NCBI GenBank assembly: GCA_019454045.1
Contig: SKCR01006527.1
Location: 248,001 to 312,000, forward strand
DNA from: Zanthoxylum bungeanum
Lineage: Eukaryota; Streptophyta; Magnoliopsida; Sapindales; Rutaceae
Direction: 5' to 3'
Length of the DNA: 64,000 bases
In this document: positions 12,258 to 23,360 of the stretch, one piece after another
How positions within the stretch are numbered: the first letter of the stretch is position 1
Layout of the letters: each line of letters begins with the position of its first letter
The notes under the pieces: generated by a model
Databases searched by the model: none
The model's input: the letters and a program-made list of their open reading frames with translations, nothing else
What the model was told of the DNA's origin: nothing
Position numbers and translations under genes: made by a program

Positions 12258-13657
12258 TGAAATTACCTACAAGCACTACAACACACAAACTCTATGTACC
12301 CAATTTGGGGGGGGGGGGGGGGGGAGAATTGAGTTATGGCTTCATAATACAGAAATAAAAATCTTTGCCGATTTTATGCGACAAAGCTTATAGCTTTACC
12401 AATTAAGCTTAGGTTAATTTTCTTAATTGCAATATATCACATAAATGCAAGTTTCTAAATAAACATATATGAAATAAAACTTACAATAAGTAGAGAGTTT
12501 AGGGGTAGAGAAAATAACATCGGTGATTTATAGTGGTTCTGCCAACATGCCTACGTCCATTCCCCCTAGCCACGGTTGAAGATTTCCACTAAGTTGAGTC
12601 CACAACTTACACCAAATTTTTCGTGGCTCACCCGCAACCAAGAGTTTTTACACACTAGGTTCACTCCAAACCTCTTACAATGAGTTTTAGATATAGGCTC
12701 ACTCAAAAACCTTTACAATGAGTTTTGACAATAGGCTCACTCACAAACCTTTACAATTCACCCTATTGAGTATATCCACTCACAAAGGGATTTCACAACC
12801 TCAAGTGTTTGATAAAAAGATTTACGATATATCACTTGGATACTCACAAAGATAATGAAGATTCAAGATGTGAGTTGCTTACCCAAGTGTTTTAAGCTCA
12901 CTACTATGAATATGAAGGTGTAGCGTGTGAACTTGATGAATGAGAGTGTATGATGATGAAGATTTAGTAAACTCTTTGATTTTTCCTTAGTAGAAATTAT
13001 ATGAAGGTTCAAGTGTGTGGCAAAAATGAATTTGGGGCTCAATTTATAGTAAAATATAAACTGCCCCCAACAGCTCTGTCTGAGACCGGTATGTCGGTCT
13101 CCAGACACCGGTATGCCGGTCTGGCAAAAACAACGACTATATTACCGTTTGAATATATTCGTTACATCGGTATTGACACCAGTATGATGATCAGTATGGT
13201 CCTTACCGGTTGCTCACCGGTATGGACACCAGTATGGTGTATGCTGGTTCTAATAGCTATGCATTACAGAGGTGGACCGATATAGTCTGTGCCGGTTCCA
13301 GAGACTTGCAAAAATAGAGCAGGTCCACCAGTATGCTGGTTTAGGGGACCTGTATGCTGGTCTCAGTGCCAAAATGAAGGATTTGAAGGTTTAAAATATA
13401 TTGCACATGACCCTAATGCATCTATATGAATATGCATGTGTCCTATGAGCTTAGAGACTTAAGTAAAAAAATCAAATTTACAAATAGAGCCATAAGTTAA
13501 GACTGCACAAGATTTTCTTCAATATGCAATAGTCTTCACATTCATTGCTCTTTATCACCAATGTACTTCGACATATTTTTGTAATGTCTCGCTAATACGC
13601 GTCGAAGACTTCAAGTGTTGCGTCATCAAAATCCATCTTGAAAATATGTTGCTAACA
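12258..13657 (-). repeat. Copia relic 3' LTR (left copy)
   Basis: The 1400-bp LTR begins tgaaattacc and ends gttgctaaca. It pairs with 17612-19573. It contains an 18-G homopolymer at 12307-12324, absent from the partner, and an array of accggtatg / ccggtct motifs at about 13080-13350. Confidence 0.88.
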
Positions 13658-14531
13658 ATCTCCCCATTTTTTATGATGGCAACCTTTACAATCTGTGAAG
13701 TTTTGAGAGTCCAAATTATTGACAATTTCGCTCCCCCTCAATGTATGTCTACAATATAACTCTATAATACTTAGACAAACACATTAGTACAAATTTGCTC
13801 CCCCTTAATACAAGGGTGGGGGTAACACAAGTTTTAATCTCATTCCTATGATTTCTCCCCCTTTGACATTATCAGAAATAATGAAGAAGTAAAATTTAAG
13901 CTTATATGAGATACCAATTAAGATGTGCAATAAACATATGAAAATGCATTAAAATGCACACTTAGCCATTTTATCCTTATTGCCAAAACAATGGAAAAAT
14001 CATGTATAGTTCATCAAAATCACTCAATTTAAGCAAATATCCATGCATTTCATTTTCAACCAATAATGCTTAATGACAAGATATACTTAATGCTAATATA
14101 TCAAAAGAATCTCACACACACACATATATATCATATAACTTAATAACTCTTATGTGATATCAATTTATACTAAATGTGATTAATTATATGATTTAGGCAT
14201 ATGATGATATCAAATGAAAATCAATTGTAATACAATGTGCCTAATCACTAGTATGCTTCGAATTCAAATTCAATTTACAAATTGAGATAAGCATACATGT
14301 ATAGATTGGAGAAAACGGTACCAATATTTCCGTAAATACGGATTTTATCTTTTACTGTTGTCATCAAGTGACAGATTCATCAATTATCCAAAATTCATTT
14401 ATCTTTGAGGATTGCATTTGATATTCTTTCTTGTTGAGCTATTTCCTCATTTCTTTTGAGTTTTTGGGATCATTTCACATTTCTCATTGAGATCCATTCC
14501 TAAAGCTCCATTTACAAAATTATTTAAGTGA
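13658..14531 (-). other. Copia relic internal 3' part with PPT
   Basis: This is internal DNA between the 3' LTR and the nested solo LTR. The polypurine tract is next to the LTR on the minus strand. I found no intact pol domain. The sequence seems internally deleted. Confidence 0.5.
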
Positions 14532-16400
14532 TGATAAGCGGTAAATATATCAGTATTTACCGTCCATTTTACTTAATATTTTGTATAGTTTCTTGAGTTA
14601 TGTGAATATTTTGATGTGTTTTGTATATTTTATAGATAAATAAGGTTTCAGGACTCACTGGAATCAAATCAGGGCCAAAACAACAAAAAACAGAGCAAAA
14701 ATGTAAAATTGTCATTTCTACGTCGCGACGCGCAACACTGCTGCATCGCGACCACTAACATGTGTCAGACAAGTGTCAACATCAGAGAAACTTGCTATCA
14801 TACGCACTCGCTAATGTGCGCCGGACACGTGTCAACATCACAATAATTTTGCTAACATGCGTCGGACACGTGTCATCATCCTATGTTGCTGATACTACAC
14901 ATCATTGCTGATTTCAGCGTAGCGATACGCACAACTTCATGAGTCGCGATGCCGAGCCAATAACTCAGTCTGCCGACAGCAACGTGCCACGTGTCATCAT
15001 CTCAACAGAGTGCGTGCCACATGTCGAAGATCAATGGCACATCGCGACGCGTAAGGTTGAACGTGTCGCGACTCGAGGGACAATAATTTCCTATAAATTG
15101 AGGCCGAAATCAGAATTCCAATTCATATCTTCTTCTGGGGATTTTCTTAAGAATACTAAGAAGATTGTATCTTGTTTGTTTATTTACAGTTTTTTATATT
15201 TAATTTTTATTTACGCAATAGTTCTTTATTTATTTTACTTTTCAGTCTTTATTTTACTTTTCATTATGAGGAGGTAACTCCCCTCTGCTGTAGTGAATGG
15301 TAAAGCTTTATTACTAATATTTAGATAAATCTCCATTAATTTTAATATATAAACTATTTTAAAATCTGACTTAATGGGATCCCGCCTTTATGGTCGGTTG
15401 GACTTAATTAAATTGATTTTAACCTGACTAAATTGGATACTGCCTTTATGGTCGGTTGGAATTAATCATAAATTTGACTTAATCAAGATACCGCCTATAT
15501 GGTCGGTTGGTAATGTCATGCAAAGTTTATATATTATAATAATGGAGATATCTAAATTAGTAGTAATAAAAGTGGATCCTCTAACCCCAATATTTTCTTT
15601 TATTGTTAATTTATGTATTTAATTTTCAGATTTTACTTTATATCATTTACTTTATTTATGTCTTTATTATTCTTATATATATGTGGTATCTAAACCCCGT
15701 ATCTAGGGTTGTGATGAATTCCAATATCACCGGTTTATAAGTGATAATTTTATGTTTTGGGTAATATAAATGTTTATTTATTGAGCCTTAGTCTTAATTC
15801 TTCTTGTTAACTGGCCATTAATAAGATTGATTTGGTAAACTTAAAATGAAATTGGAAAAAAGATTTTAGGTTTCAGTCTTAAACTCAATAGCTCACGATA
15901 TCACTTAAAGATAGATAACCCTTAATAGATTTCCTTACATGATAGGAATATACATGTCGGGTGGAGGTAGCCATAATTGGAACTTAATCTTAATGAATTC
16001 AGATAACTTGGTTAACATAAAAATAAGATTAATTGGGTTATACTGGGTATTTGCATCTGACCATCGGAATAGGCTTTTGCATGATTTCGTGTTCCAAGTT
16101 AATAAACTAATATATTGCACAAACATGAGATAATCACTTCATTTTTAAAAGATATTGGAATGATTCACAACTATAAATAGTTTCTTAATATTGATTTTTC
16201 CTTTAATTTACTTTCACACTGTTTTATTTACTTGTTTTCAGACAAAAATCACCATCCAATCAACAATCAATCTATTATATACTTATAATATTTAACGTCA
16301 TAAATTAATAGCTAATGTATTAAGTCTTCGTGGGATCGATACATTTTATACTACTTGAACGATACGTGCGCTTGCATTACGTGAGTGATTTCACCGATCA
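14532..16400 (+). repeat. Solo LTR related to the LOG-carrying element
   Basis: The 1869-bp LTR starts TGATAAGCGGTAAAT and ends caccgatca, matching the start and end of the LTR at 60556-62755. It has the same internal order: tcgcgacgc motifs, a TATAAATT box (15092-15099), the gaggaggtaac phrase, and ccgcc...ggttgg tandem repeats (about 15390-15515). Flanks are agtga (14527-14531) and agtgc (16401-16405), a near-perfect 5-bp duplication. No internal sequence accompanies it, so it is a solo LTR, clearly older than the full element. Confidence 0.85.
15092..15099 (+). promoter_or_regulatory. TATA-like box in solo LTR
   Basis: TATAAATT at the position of TATAAATA in the two LTRs of the LOG-carrying element. 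Confidence 0.45.
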
Positions 16401-16405
16401 AGTGC

Positions 16406-17500
16406 ATTTTGGTACCCAAACTTTCTTGGGTCCATGGGGGTTAATTTTGATTCCTTTCGGAACCCACATAATAACCACATTCTTCTTTTTTAGTCCAACA
16501 ATCATAACTTTTGTGACCTATCATATTGCATGCATGACATTTAACATTTGATTTAAATACTTTAGATGCATGTATATGAGATGAATGTGTATATGATTTG
16601 AATGCCTTCACAAAATGATTGTTCAAATATTTTTCCTTCATGTGAGGCTTGTATCCTAATCTATATTTTCCAAACACATTTCTTTGTGAACTAAGTAACA
16701 TTTTAAAATTATTTTCACCTTAAGTGAACTTGGTCACAATGCAATGCAAGTCATCTAATTTCTTATTTAAATCATCATTTTCAAAATTTAACAATTCACA
16801 AGCAGATGATGATTTAGTAGTAGATGCTTCCTTTTGTATGTTCTCTACACAAAGTTCATACTCTTTATTAAAACACATGTACTCATTATCTAAAGCATGG
16901 ATTTGTTCAATAAGGGATATATACTCATTTTGTTCAATCAATACATCATTTTCATGCATGATGCATGAATTTTATCGCCATTTTCCAAAGCACGAATTTT
17001 ATTAATACATGATGCATGTTCATGTTCATGATTATGTAATGTATTCTATTCCTTAATCAAATCATATTTCTTTTTAAGAGAATTATATTATCATGCAAAT
17101 CATTTAACATGTCAAGTATTTCATCACAATCAAAAATATCATTTTTAGAACTATAAATGACTTCAATTTCAGATTCCCATTTAGGATTTTCAATAGCCAT
17201 GAATGTCAAATATAATTTTCATCATTAGATGAGCTATGATCAATTTTGCATTCATTTAATTGACTATTTCCCTCATTTAGCAATTCTAAGGATTTCTATA
17301 ATTTATATGCATTTGTAGATTTGAGAATCCTATAAATTATGCTTTTATCAAATGCTTCGTATAAAAATTTAAGTACATTAGAATTTACAAAAGATTTTCG
17401 CCCTCCCAATATCTCTTTATATCCACCAATATCGTAGGCGAGCAAAAAAATGAGCATTCTTCTTTTTCAAAATTTGAAGCCTGTTCCGTCATAACATAGC
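16406..17500 (-). pseudogene. Copia gag pseudogene with zinc knuckle
   Basis: The minus strand carries CHACNMIGHKSYDCW (C-x2-C-x4-H-x4-C), the CCHC knuckle of Copia gag (codons within 16441-16701). A frameshift follows, and in the next frame two VWVPK/MWVPK repeats are readable near 16410-16470; these are typical of SIRE-like Copia proteins. Upstream (16720-16959) a coiled-coil-rich stretch (IEQNEYISLIEQIHALDNEY) matches the usual middle of gag. Many stops and shifts; non-functional. Confidence 0.75.
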
Positions 17501-17611
17501 GGTCTATTCATGAAAGCTCATTCGGTAAAATATAGTGTGTAGCTTGTAGAAGTCATGATCGATTCTCAGATAGTTAGGTCTTTGTTGAGAAAACCTCATT
17601 CTGATACCAAT

Positions 17612-18120
17612 TGAAATTACCTACAAACACTACAACACATAAACTCTATGTACCCAAGAGGGTGAGTGAATTGGGTTATGGCCTAATAATGCGAAAATAA
17701 AAATCTTTGTTGATTTTATGCTACAAAGCTTGTAGTTTTAACAATAAGCGTAGGTAAATTTTCTCAATTACAATATATCACCTAAATGTAAGTTTCTAAA
17801 CAATAAGCATATATGAAATAAAACTTGCAATAAGTAAAGAGTTTAGGGATAGAAAAATAACATCGGTGGTATATAGTGGTTCAGCTAGGCTTGGCAACAA
17901 TACCCGGACCCGGCCCGGTCCGCATGGACTCGGACGGCCCGAGTCCGGGAAGACCCGGGTCCGGTATCAAAAAATCCGGACCCGGGTCTTTAAAATTAAG
18001 ACCCGGGTGATTCCGGGTCCGGACCCGGGATCACGCGGGTCCGGACCGGGTAGACCCGGGTCCGGAAAAACATAAAAAAATAAAAATAAATTAGATTATA
18101 ATAAAAAAATATAAAAAATT

Positions 18121-18160
<40 letters not shown>

Positions 18161-19573
18161 TAGAATATAATAAAAAATTTAAAAAATTGAAATAAAACTA
18201 ATAAAATTGACAAAATATAAATATAAATATAAAATAATACAATTAAATTTTAAAAAAAATTAAAAAAATTAAAAAAAAAAAAGAAATCCGGGTTCCCGGA
18301 TCCGGACCCGGTCTACCCGGGTCCGTACCGGGTAGACCCGGGTCCGGATCCGGGAATACTTACCCGGGTCCGGAACCGGACCCGGGGTAACAAATCCTCT
18401 TCCGGATCCGGACCCGGATCCGCCTGGATCCGGGTCCGGATCCGGATTTTGCCATCCCTAGGTTCAGCCAACAATGCCTACGTCCATTTTCCCAAGCCGC
18501 ACTTCAAGATTTCCATTAAGTTGAGTCCACAACTTACACCGAGTTTTTCGTGGCTCACCCGCAATCAAGAGTTTTTACACACTAGATTTACTCCAAACCT
18601 CTTACAATGAGATTTAGATATAGACTCACTCAAAAATCTTTACAATGAGTTTTGACAATAGGCTCACTCACAAACCTTTACAATTCACCCTATTGAGTAT
18701 ATCCACTCACAAAGGGATTTCACAACCTCAAGTGTTTGATAAAATGATTTACGATATATCACTGGGTACTCACAAAAATAATGAATATTCAAGATGTGGG
18801 TTGCTTACCCAGGTGTTCTAAGCTCACTACTATGAATATGAAGGTGCAGTATGTGAGCTTGATGAATGAAAGTGTATGATGACGAAGATTTAGTAAACTA
18901 TATTCTTTTGCCTTAGTAGAAATTATATGGAGGTTCAAGTGTGTGGCAAAAATGAATTTGGGGCTCAATTTATAGTAAAGTATAAATTGGCCCCAACAGC
19001 TTTATCTGAGACCGGTATACTGATCTCCAAACATCGGTATGCCGATCTGGCAAAAGAAACAGCTATATTACCATTTGAATATATATGTTACATCGGTATA
19101 GACACTGGTACGATGACTGATATGGTCCTTGCCGGTTGCTCACCGGTATGGACATCAGTATGTATACCGATATGGTATATGCCGATTCCAGTAGCTATGC
19201 ATTACAGAGGTGGACTGGTATGATATGTGCCGATTCTAGAGAGCTTGTAAAACAGAGCTGGTCCACCGGTATGCCGGTCTCAGTGCCAAAATACAGGATT
19301 TAAAGGTTCAAAATATTTTTCATATGACCCTAATGCATCTATATGAATGTGCATGTGTCCTATAAACTTAGAGACTTAAGTAAACAATTCAATTTAATAA
19401 TAGATCCCTAAGCGAAGACTACACAAGATTTTCTTCAATATGCGCTAGTCTTCACATTCATTGCTCTTCACCACCAATGTGCTTCGACATCTTTTTGTAA
19501 TGTCTCGCTAATGCGCGTCGAAGACTTCAAGTGTTGCATCATCAAAATCCATCATGAAAATATGTCGCTAATA
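17612..19573 (-). repeat. Copia relic 5' LTR (right copy), carrying a hAT MITE
   Basis: Partner of 12258-13657. Without the MITE and one 8-bp duplication it is about 1.38 kb, matching the left LTR. The accggtatg-type motifs recur at about 19010-19290. It ends gtcgctaata before the aagtg duplication. Confidence 0.88.
17878..18468. mobile_element. hAT-type MITE with CCCGGGTCCGG-rich core
   Basis: The element is 17886-18460 (575 bp), flanked by the exact 8-bp duplication ggttcagc at 17878-17885 and 18461-18468. Ends are TAGGCTTGGCAA and TTGCCATCCCTA, hAT-like terminal inverted repeats. The interior has two GC-rich zones packed with overlapping CCGGACCCGGGTCCGG variants (17904-18070 and 18285-18445) around an AT-rich centre. 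The undisturbed LTR at 12530-12560 shows the empty site. It has no coding capacity. Confidence 0.92.
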
Positions 19574-20377
19574 AAGTGAAGGCATCTTTACTGACCCGAC
19601 CCGTTAACATATGCAAGGAAGGACGTCACTTATTTTGGTGTACCGACCAGAGGATGTAGGTCAGATTTGTAGTATTATACTGGCATACGGACGGCGTAAG
19701 CCCTAAACAAAAGTTTGAGCCTCCCAAAGGCTGATGAGATAGGATTATGCCAGTGGTTGAATAGATGGAAGAGGGCCTTAGGCTTATTCACTGACACACG
19801 AAACCGCGTGAATGGTTGGAATACAAATTGACACATGGGCAGATTGTGTAACAGTTACGGAAAAAGGGTGAATTAATGAGGTTCAGATGACAGAGAGTGG
19901 TTGTGTCAGACAATAGAGTTACTATTTGTAGAGTGATTGAGGAAATGATCCTAGGTAATGATAGCAAGCTAACATGACTGAAATCATGAATTGGTGAAAC
20001 AATGGATCTAGACACATTATATAAAGAGGTTGAAGACTCCGATTGACGGGTTGTTTTTTTTTATTTTTGGAGCACTTTTTAGCATTTACACAACTTGTAA
20101 AAAAAGAAAGAAAAAACTTAGTGTTAGTGAGAGATAATGATGTCGTTCTGACCCGATGTGGTAATAAAAGATTTTATTTTCTTTGCATCCGTGGACGTAG
20201 GTTGGATCTATTCCGCCGACCCACATTAAATCACCTGTTTTATCCGTGTGACTTATTGTTTGCTTGTCAGTTTTGCTTTGGTTCCCAACTAACCAAACAA
20301 ATTCACAGTTTGTGAGAGATTTTTCCGAGGAGTAGTTTTTCTCGAATTACCCATAGAATGAAAAACAACCATCAACA
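19574..20377 (+). repeat. Gypsy 5' LTR, second part
   Basis: This continues the 5' LTR after the Copia insertion and corresponds to about 44974-45756. A TATA box (TATATAAA) lies at 20018-20025 and is mirrored in the 3' LTR at 45405-45412. The LTR ends at catcaaca, just before the primer-binding site. Confidence 0.8.
20018..20025 (+). promoter_or_regulatory. TATA box of Gypsy 5' LTR
   Basis: TATATAAA is conserved at the same place in both LTRs (20018-20025 and 45405-45412) and is followed by a GA-rich tract. Confidence 0.55.
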
Positions 20378-20395
20378 GTTGACACCGTCTGTGGA
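20378..20395 (+). other. Gypsy primer-binding site (degenerate)
   Basis: The sequence gttgacaccgtctgtgg directly follows the LTR end. It resembles the TTGGCGCCGTCTGTGG type of primer-binding site found in plant Gypsy elements, with two transitions. Confidence 0.55.
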
Positions 20396-21044
20396 GAATC
20401 AGTACGAAAAGTGACAAAAACGCTAAGACGATGGTAGTCAGAGGCTTCGAAAATGGAATGGGTGGAGAAGATGGAAGAAACCTTGCGGAATGAACATGGA
20501 GAATGCACGAAAGGAAATTGAGGTGACACAAGCTTTTATGGAAGCCACAGAGTTGGGGAAGAATTGGTAGAAGAGTGGATGCAAGAATTTCAAAGATCAT
20601 CGGACACCAATTATTCAAAACAGTCGAACGGTACCTGGCGGAATGAAAATATGCAGAGGCATCATCGGCCAAGAGGTTTGGAAGGTGAGCTATATAACAT
20701 GATTGGGTAGGAGGACTTACGTGACGATTATGACATCCATATTTGAGATGCATAGCACGTGGAAGACCCTAGGGCCTGCATGGAATTTGGAGCCTTGTAG
20801 TAATCATAACACGGGTGGTTGGAGGCCAGTGTAGTGATTGGATCTCGGGGTAACCATATCACGTATGGCTAGAGGGCCTCCGTGATGATTGTAGACTCGA
20901 GTTTTGCATAGCATGGGGAAAGATCATACCCCCACGGCGTTTGCCACCCTTTTTTGAGATCCATAGCCTGAGGCCAACAGAGGTCCCCAAGACGATTGGG
21001 TTGGAAGACACATAGCGCGTAAGGCCCCTGAACCTCCGTGGATA
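20396..21044 (+). other. Gypsy leader / relic internal region
   Basis: This is internal DNA of the outer Gypsy element, full of stops in every frame. A long minus-strand ORF across 20289-20753 straddles the LTR and has no recognisable domain. No gag motif was found. Confidence 0.5.
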
Positions 21045-21430
21045 TTTATAGCTTGTGAGACTTAGATGGCTTGAGGTCGGTATTTCCCCCAAAGCCTCTC
21101 TTTTTTCAGATCTGCTCGGGGCTGGGTTACATCCTGCCGAGGCCCTATTGATATGTGCCGGTGCAAGAAGGGATCATTTCCTTACGACCGACTTAGATGA
21201 CTTGAGATCGGTCTTTCCCCTAATTCCTCCCTTTGTCAGATCGAATCGAGGCTTGGTTACGTCCTGCCGAGGCCTTACTGATGTGTGTTGGCGCAAGGAG
21301 GGATCATTCCCTTGCGTTCGACTTAGATGGCTTGGAGTCGGTCTTTCTCTCAATGCCTCTCTTTTTAAGATTGGCTCGAGGCTGGGTTACATCGTACCGA
21401 TACCTTATTGATGTGCTAACGCAAAAAAGG
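21045..21430 (+). repeat. 131-bp minisatellite inside the Gypsy element
   Basis: Units begin at about 21058, 21190 and 21320 with gacttagatggcttgagg-like phrases. Each includes a tcagatcggctcgaggc segment and a gatgtgtgttggcgcaag segment. The third unit is interrupted by the Copia insertion and resumes at 44044 with gaggggtcattcccttgc, so there were about four copies. Continuation across the insertion proves that the two sides belong together. Confidence 0.8.
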
Positions 21431-23347
21431 TGTTGGACAATTATGACCCATATCATCACTATTTGTAAAAGACATGTTGTTCTTTGTATAAATTAACTAT
21501 GTGATAAAGTAATTGCTCTTTTATCATTTGTAATTGGATTACTCGGATATATAAATGATAAAAGTCCTTATGATTAGTTCCAAATTAATAAGATATGAGA
21601 CATATTAATCCACAAAAGATTTGATCATTAAATATCCCTAGTCGTAGTATTATCGAGACTGGAGATCAATAATGTGGAATAGGCTGGTATTGCACTTGTG
21701 CGCATTATGGAAGTTTAATGGCATAATTCTCATATATTTAAGTATTTGATACTTATGCAAGTGTGATATGAGGTTATGTTATCCGTTGGAACGGAAACAG
21801 CTTCGCTATGGAGAGACCCCTCAGAATCCCATTGGTAGTATGACTATGTGTCTATGGGAATCCGAATCAGGGTAGGTGTATTTGGTCTTAACCTGAGACT
21901 TGCATCGCTAATACTTGCGATAATCAGTACACTTTGGTTTTGGTCGTCCAGGGCTTTAACAGGCTCTGTGCACGCCTCTTCTGGGTATACTGAGAATCGT
22001 AGTGTATTGGGTGTGATGTCAAGATGGAAGTATCACTTCAGTCATATGGAGATGATGATCACGTAGGATACGAAACTAATACTCTTAGGTACTGAAGTCA
22101 TCGGGATAATATGACTAGGTCATGATTATCCGATTATAGAGACTAGTTGCCAGTGATCCGATATATGCTTCGTACGGGGCAGACACAATTCCAGCCCTAG
22201 GCCTAGTATGTGACATCTGATACTGGATCGTAATATGCAATACTTAGTATACTACGCCTGATAAAGATTATGTATTCCTTAAAAGAATATTTCTGGAGAA
22301 TTGGGTAGGCACGGTGCTTTGCTAGAAGCCAACCATGTCTTGTAAATCGGTAAGAACGTGGTACTGGGTACGCACGTATTCGGATAGTCCGATGACCGTA
22401 TTTACTACCAACATATCCAAGGATCTCTTGGGTCGCTTCCCAAAGATTCACCGATGACATTTGACTCGAACATAATTAATCTAGGATTAATTGGAAGAGA
22501 GAGAGAAAATTAATCTGGGATTATTTACGGCAAAAATTTATCTGGGATAAAATTCGGTTAGAAGAGAGAGAGAATGATTAATTTGAAATTAATCGATTAA
22601 ATAATATATTGGATATATTAATTGAAATTAGATTTCAAACGGAATTAAAATTGAATTTTAATTCGGGCAAACGAATTAATTTAGAATTAATTCGTAAGCG
22701 ACTTTAATAATAATTTTGCAAGGCATAATTATTTAATTAAATTATATTTAATTATATCGCAACAGTAAATTGGTTTAATTCAGAATTAAATGAACCCGGG
22801 CCCGAACGAAGTTGCGTGTTGGATTGTTCGACTTAAATTTGGAATTTAAAAGTGGTGGGGCCCACTTGACTTACATCAACAAGTTTGACTTGTGATGGAA
22901 GTTGTTAAAGATTGTGTAAAGCTTGGATTGCTTTTTCAACACACAATCTAAACCAACACACTTAGTTTTTTTTTATTTTTTTTATTTTTTTATTTTGAAA
23001 GACATATACCAACTTTGATTTTAGTAATTGGTAATTGATTTTAGAAATCAAATATCAAGAAAATAAAAACTCTCTCCCTCTCCCACACATTGCCGTGAAC
23101 CTCATTCTTATTCCTCTATTGATTTTGCTTCAAAATCAACTTGAGCTAGCACTTTCAAGGAGTCAAAGAAGGTGATAGGGAAACTCATCATTGAGTTTGG
23201 AACACAAACACAAAGCTTGGAGCTTCCGAAACGAAAAGATTTTTGAAATCTCAACATCCGATCATTCTAAGTATTTCTGCAACATCTTTTATTATTCACA
23301 CACAATTTCATCTTAGAGATCTTTGGCATGTTCTAGGAACACTAACA
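21431..23347 (+). repeat. Copia left (5') LTR
   Basis: Begins TGTTGGACAATTATGACCC, ends ggaacactaaca, and is collinear with 42144-44043. GA-rich and aattaatct-rich repeats lie near 22480-22690. Confidence 0.9.
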
Positions 23348-23348
23348 A

Positions 23349-23360
23349 TGGTATCAGAGC
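23349..23360 (+). other. Copia primer-binding site
   Basis: TGGTATCAGAGC lies one base after the LTR. It is complementary to the 3' end of initiator methionine tRNA, the standard Copia primer. Confidence 0.9.

Larger units (their letters stand above)
12258..19573 (-). mobile_element. Copia relic (SIRE-like gag), minus strand, nested in Gypsy 5' LTR
   Basis: The target duplication aagtg occurs exactly at 12253-12257 and 19574-19578. The LTRs are 12258-13657 and 17612-19573, the latter enlarged by a MITE. The orientation is minus: a sequence complementary to TTGGTATCAG (initiator-Met PBS) lies at 17600-17610 next to the right LTR. A purine tract (AAAAAATGGGGAGAT on the minus strand) abuts the left LTR at 13658-13672. 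Only gag remains, with no protease, integrase or reverse transcriptase visible. A solo LTR is inserted in the internal region. Confidence 0.88.

Noticed and set aside
17866..18075. ORF rich in Arg-Pro-Gly
   Set aside because: It is the translation of the CCCGGGTCCGG MITE core.
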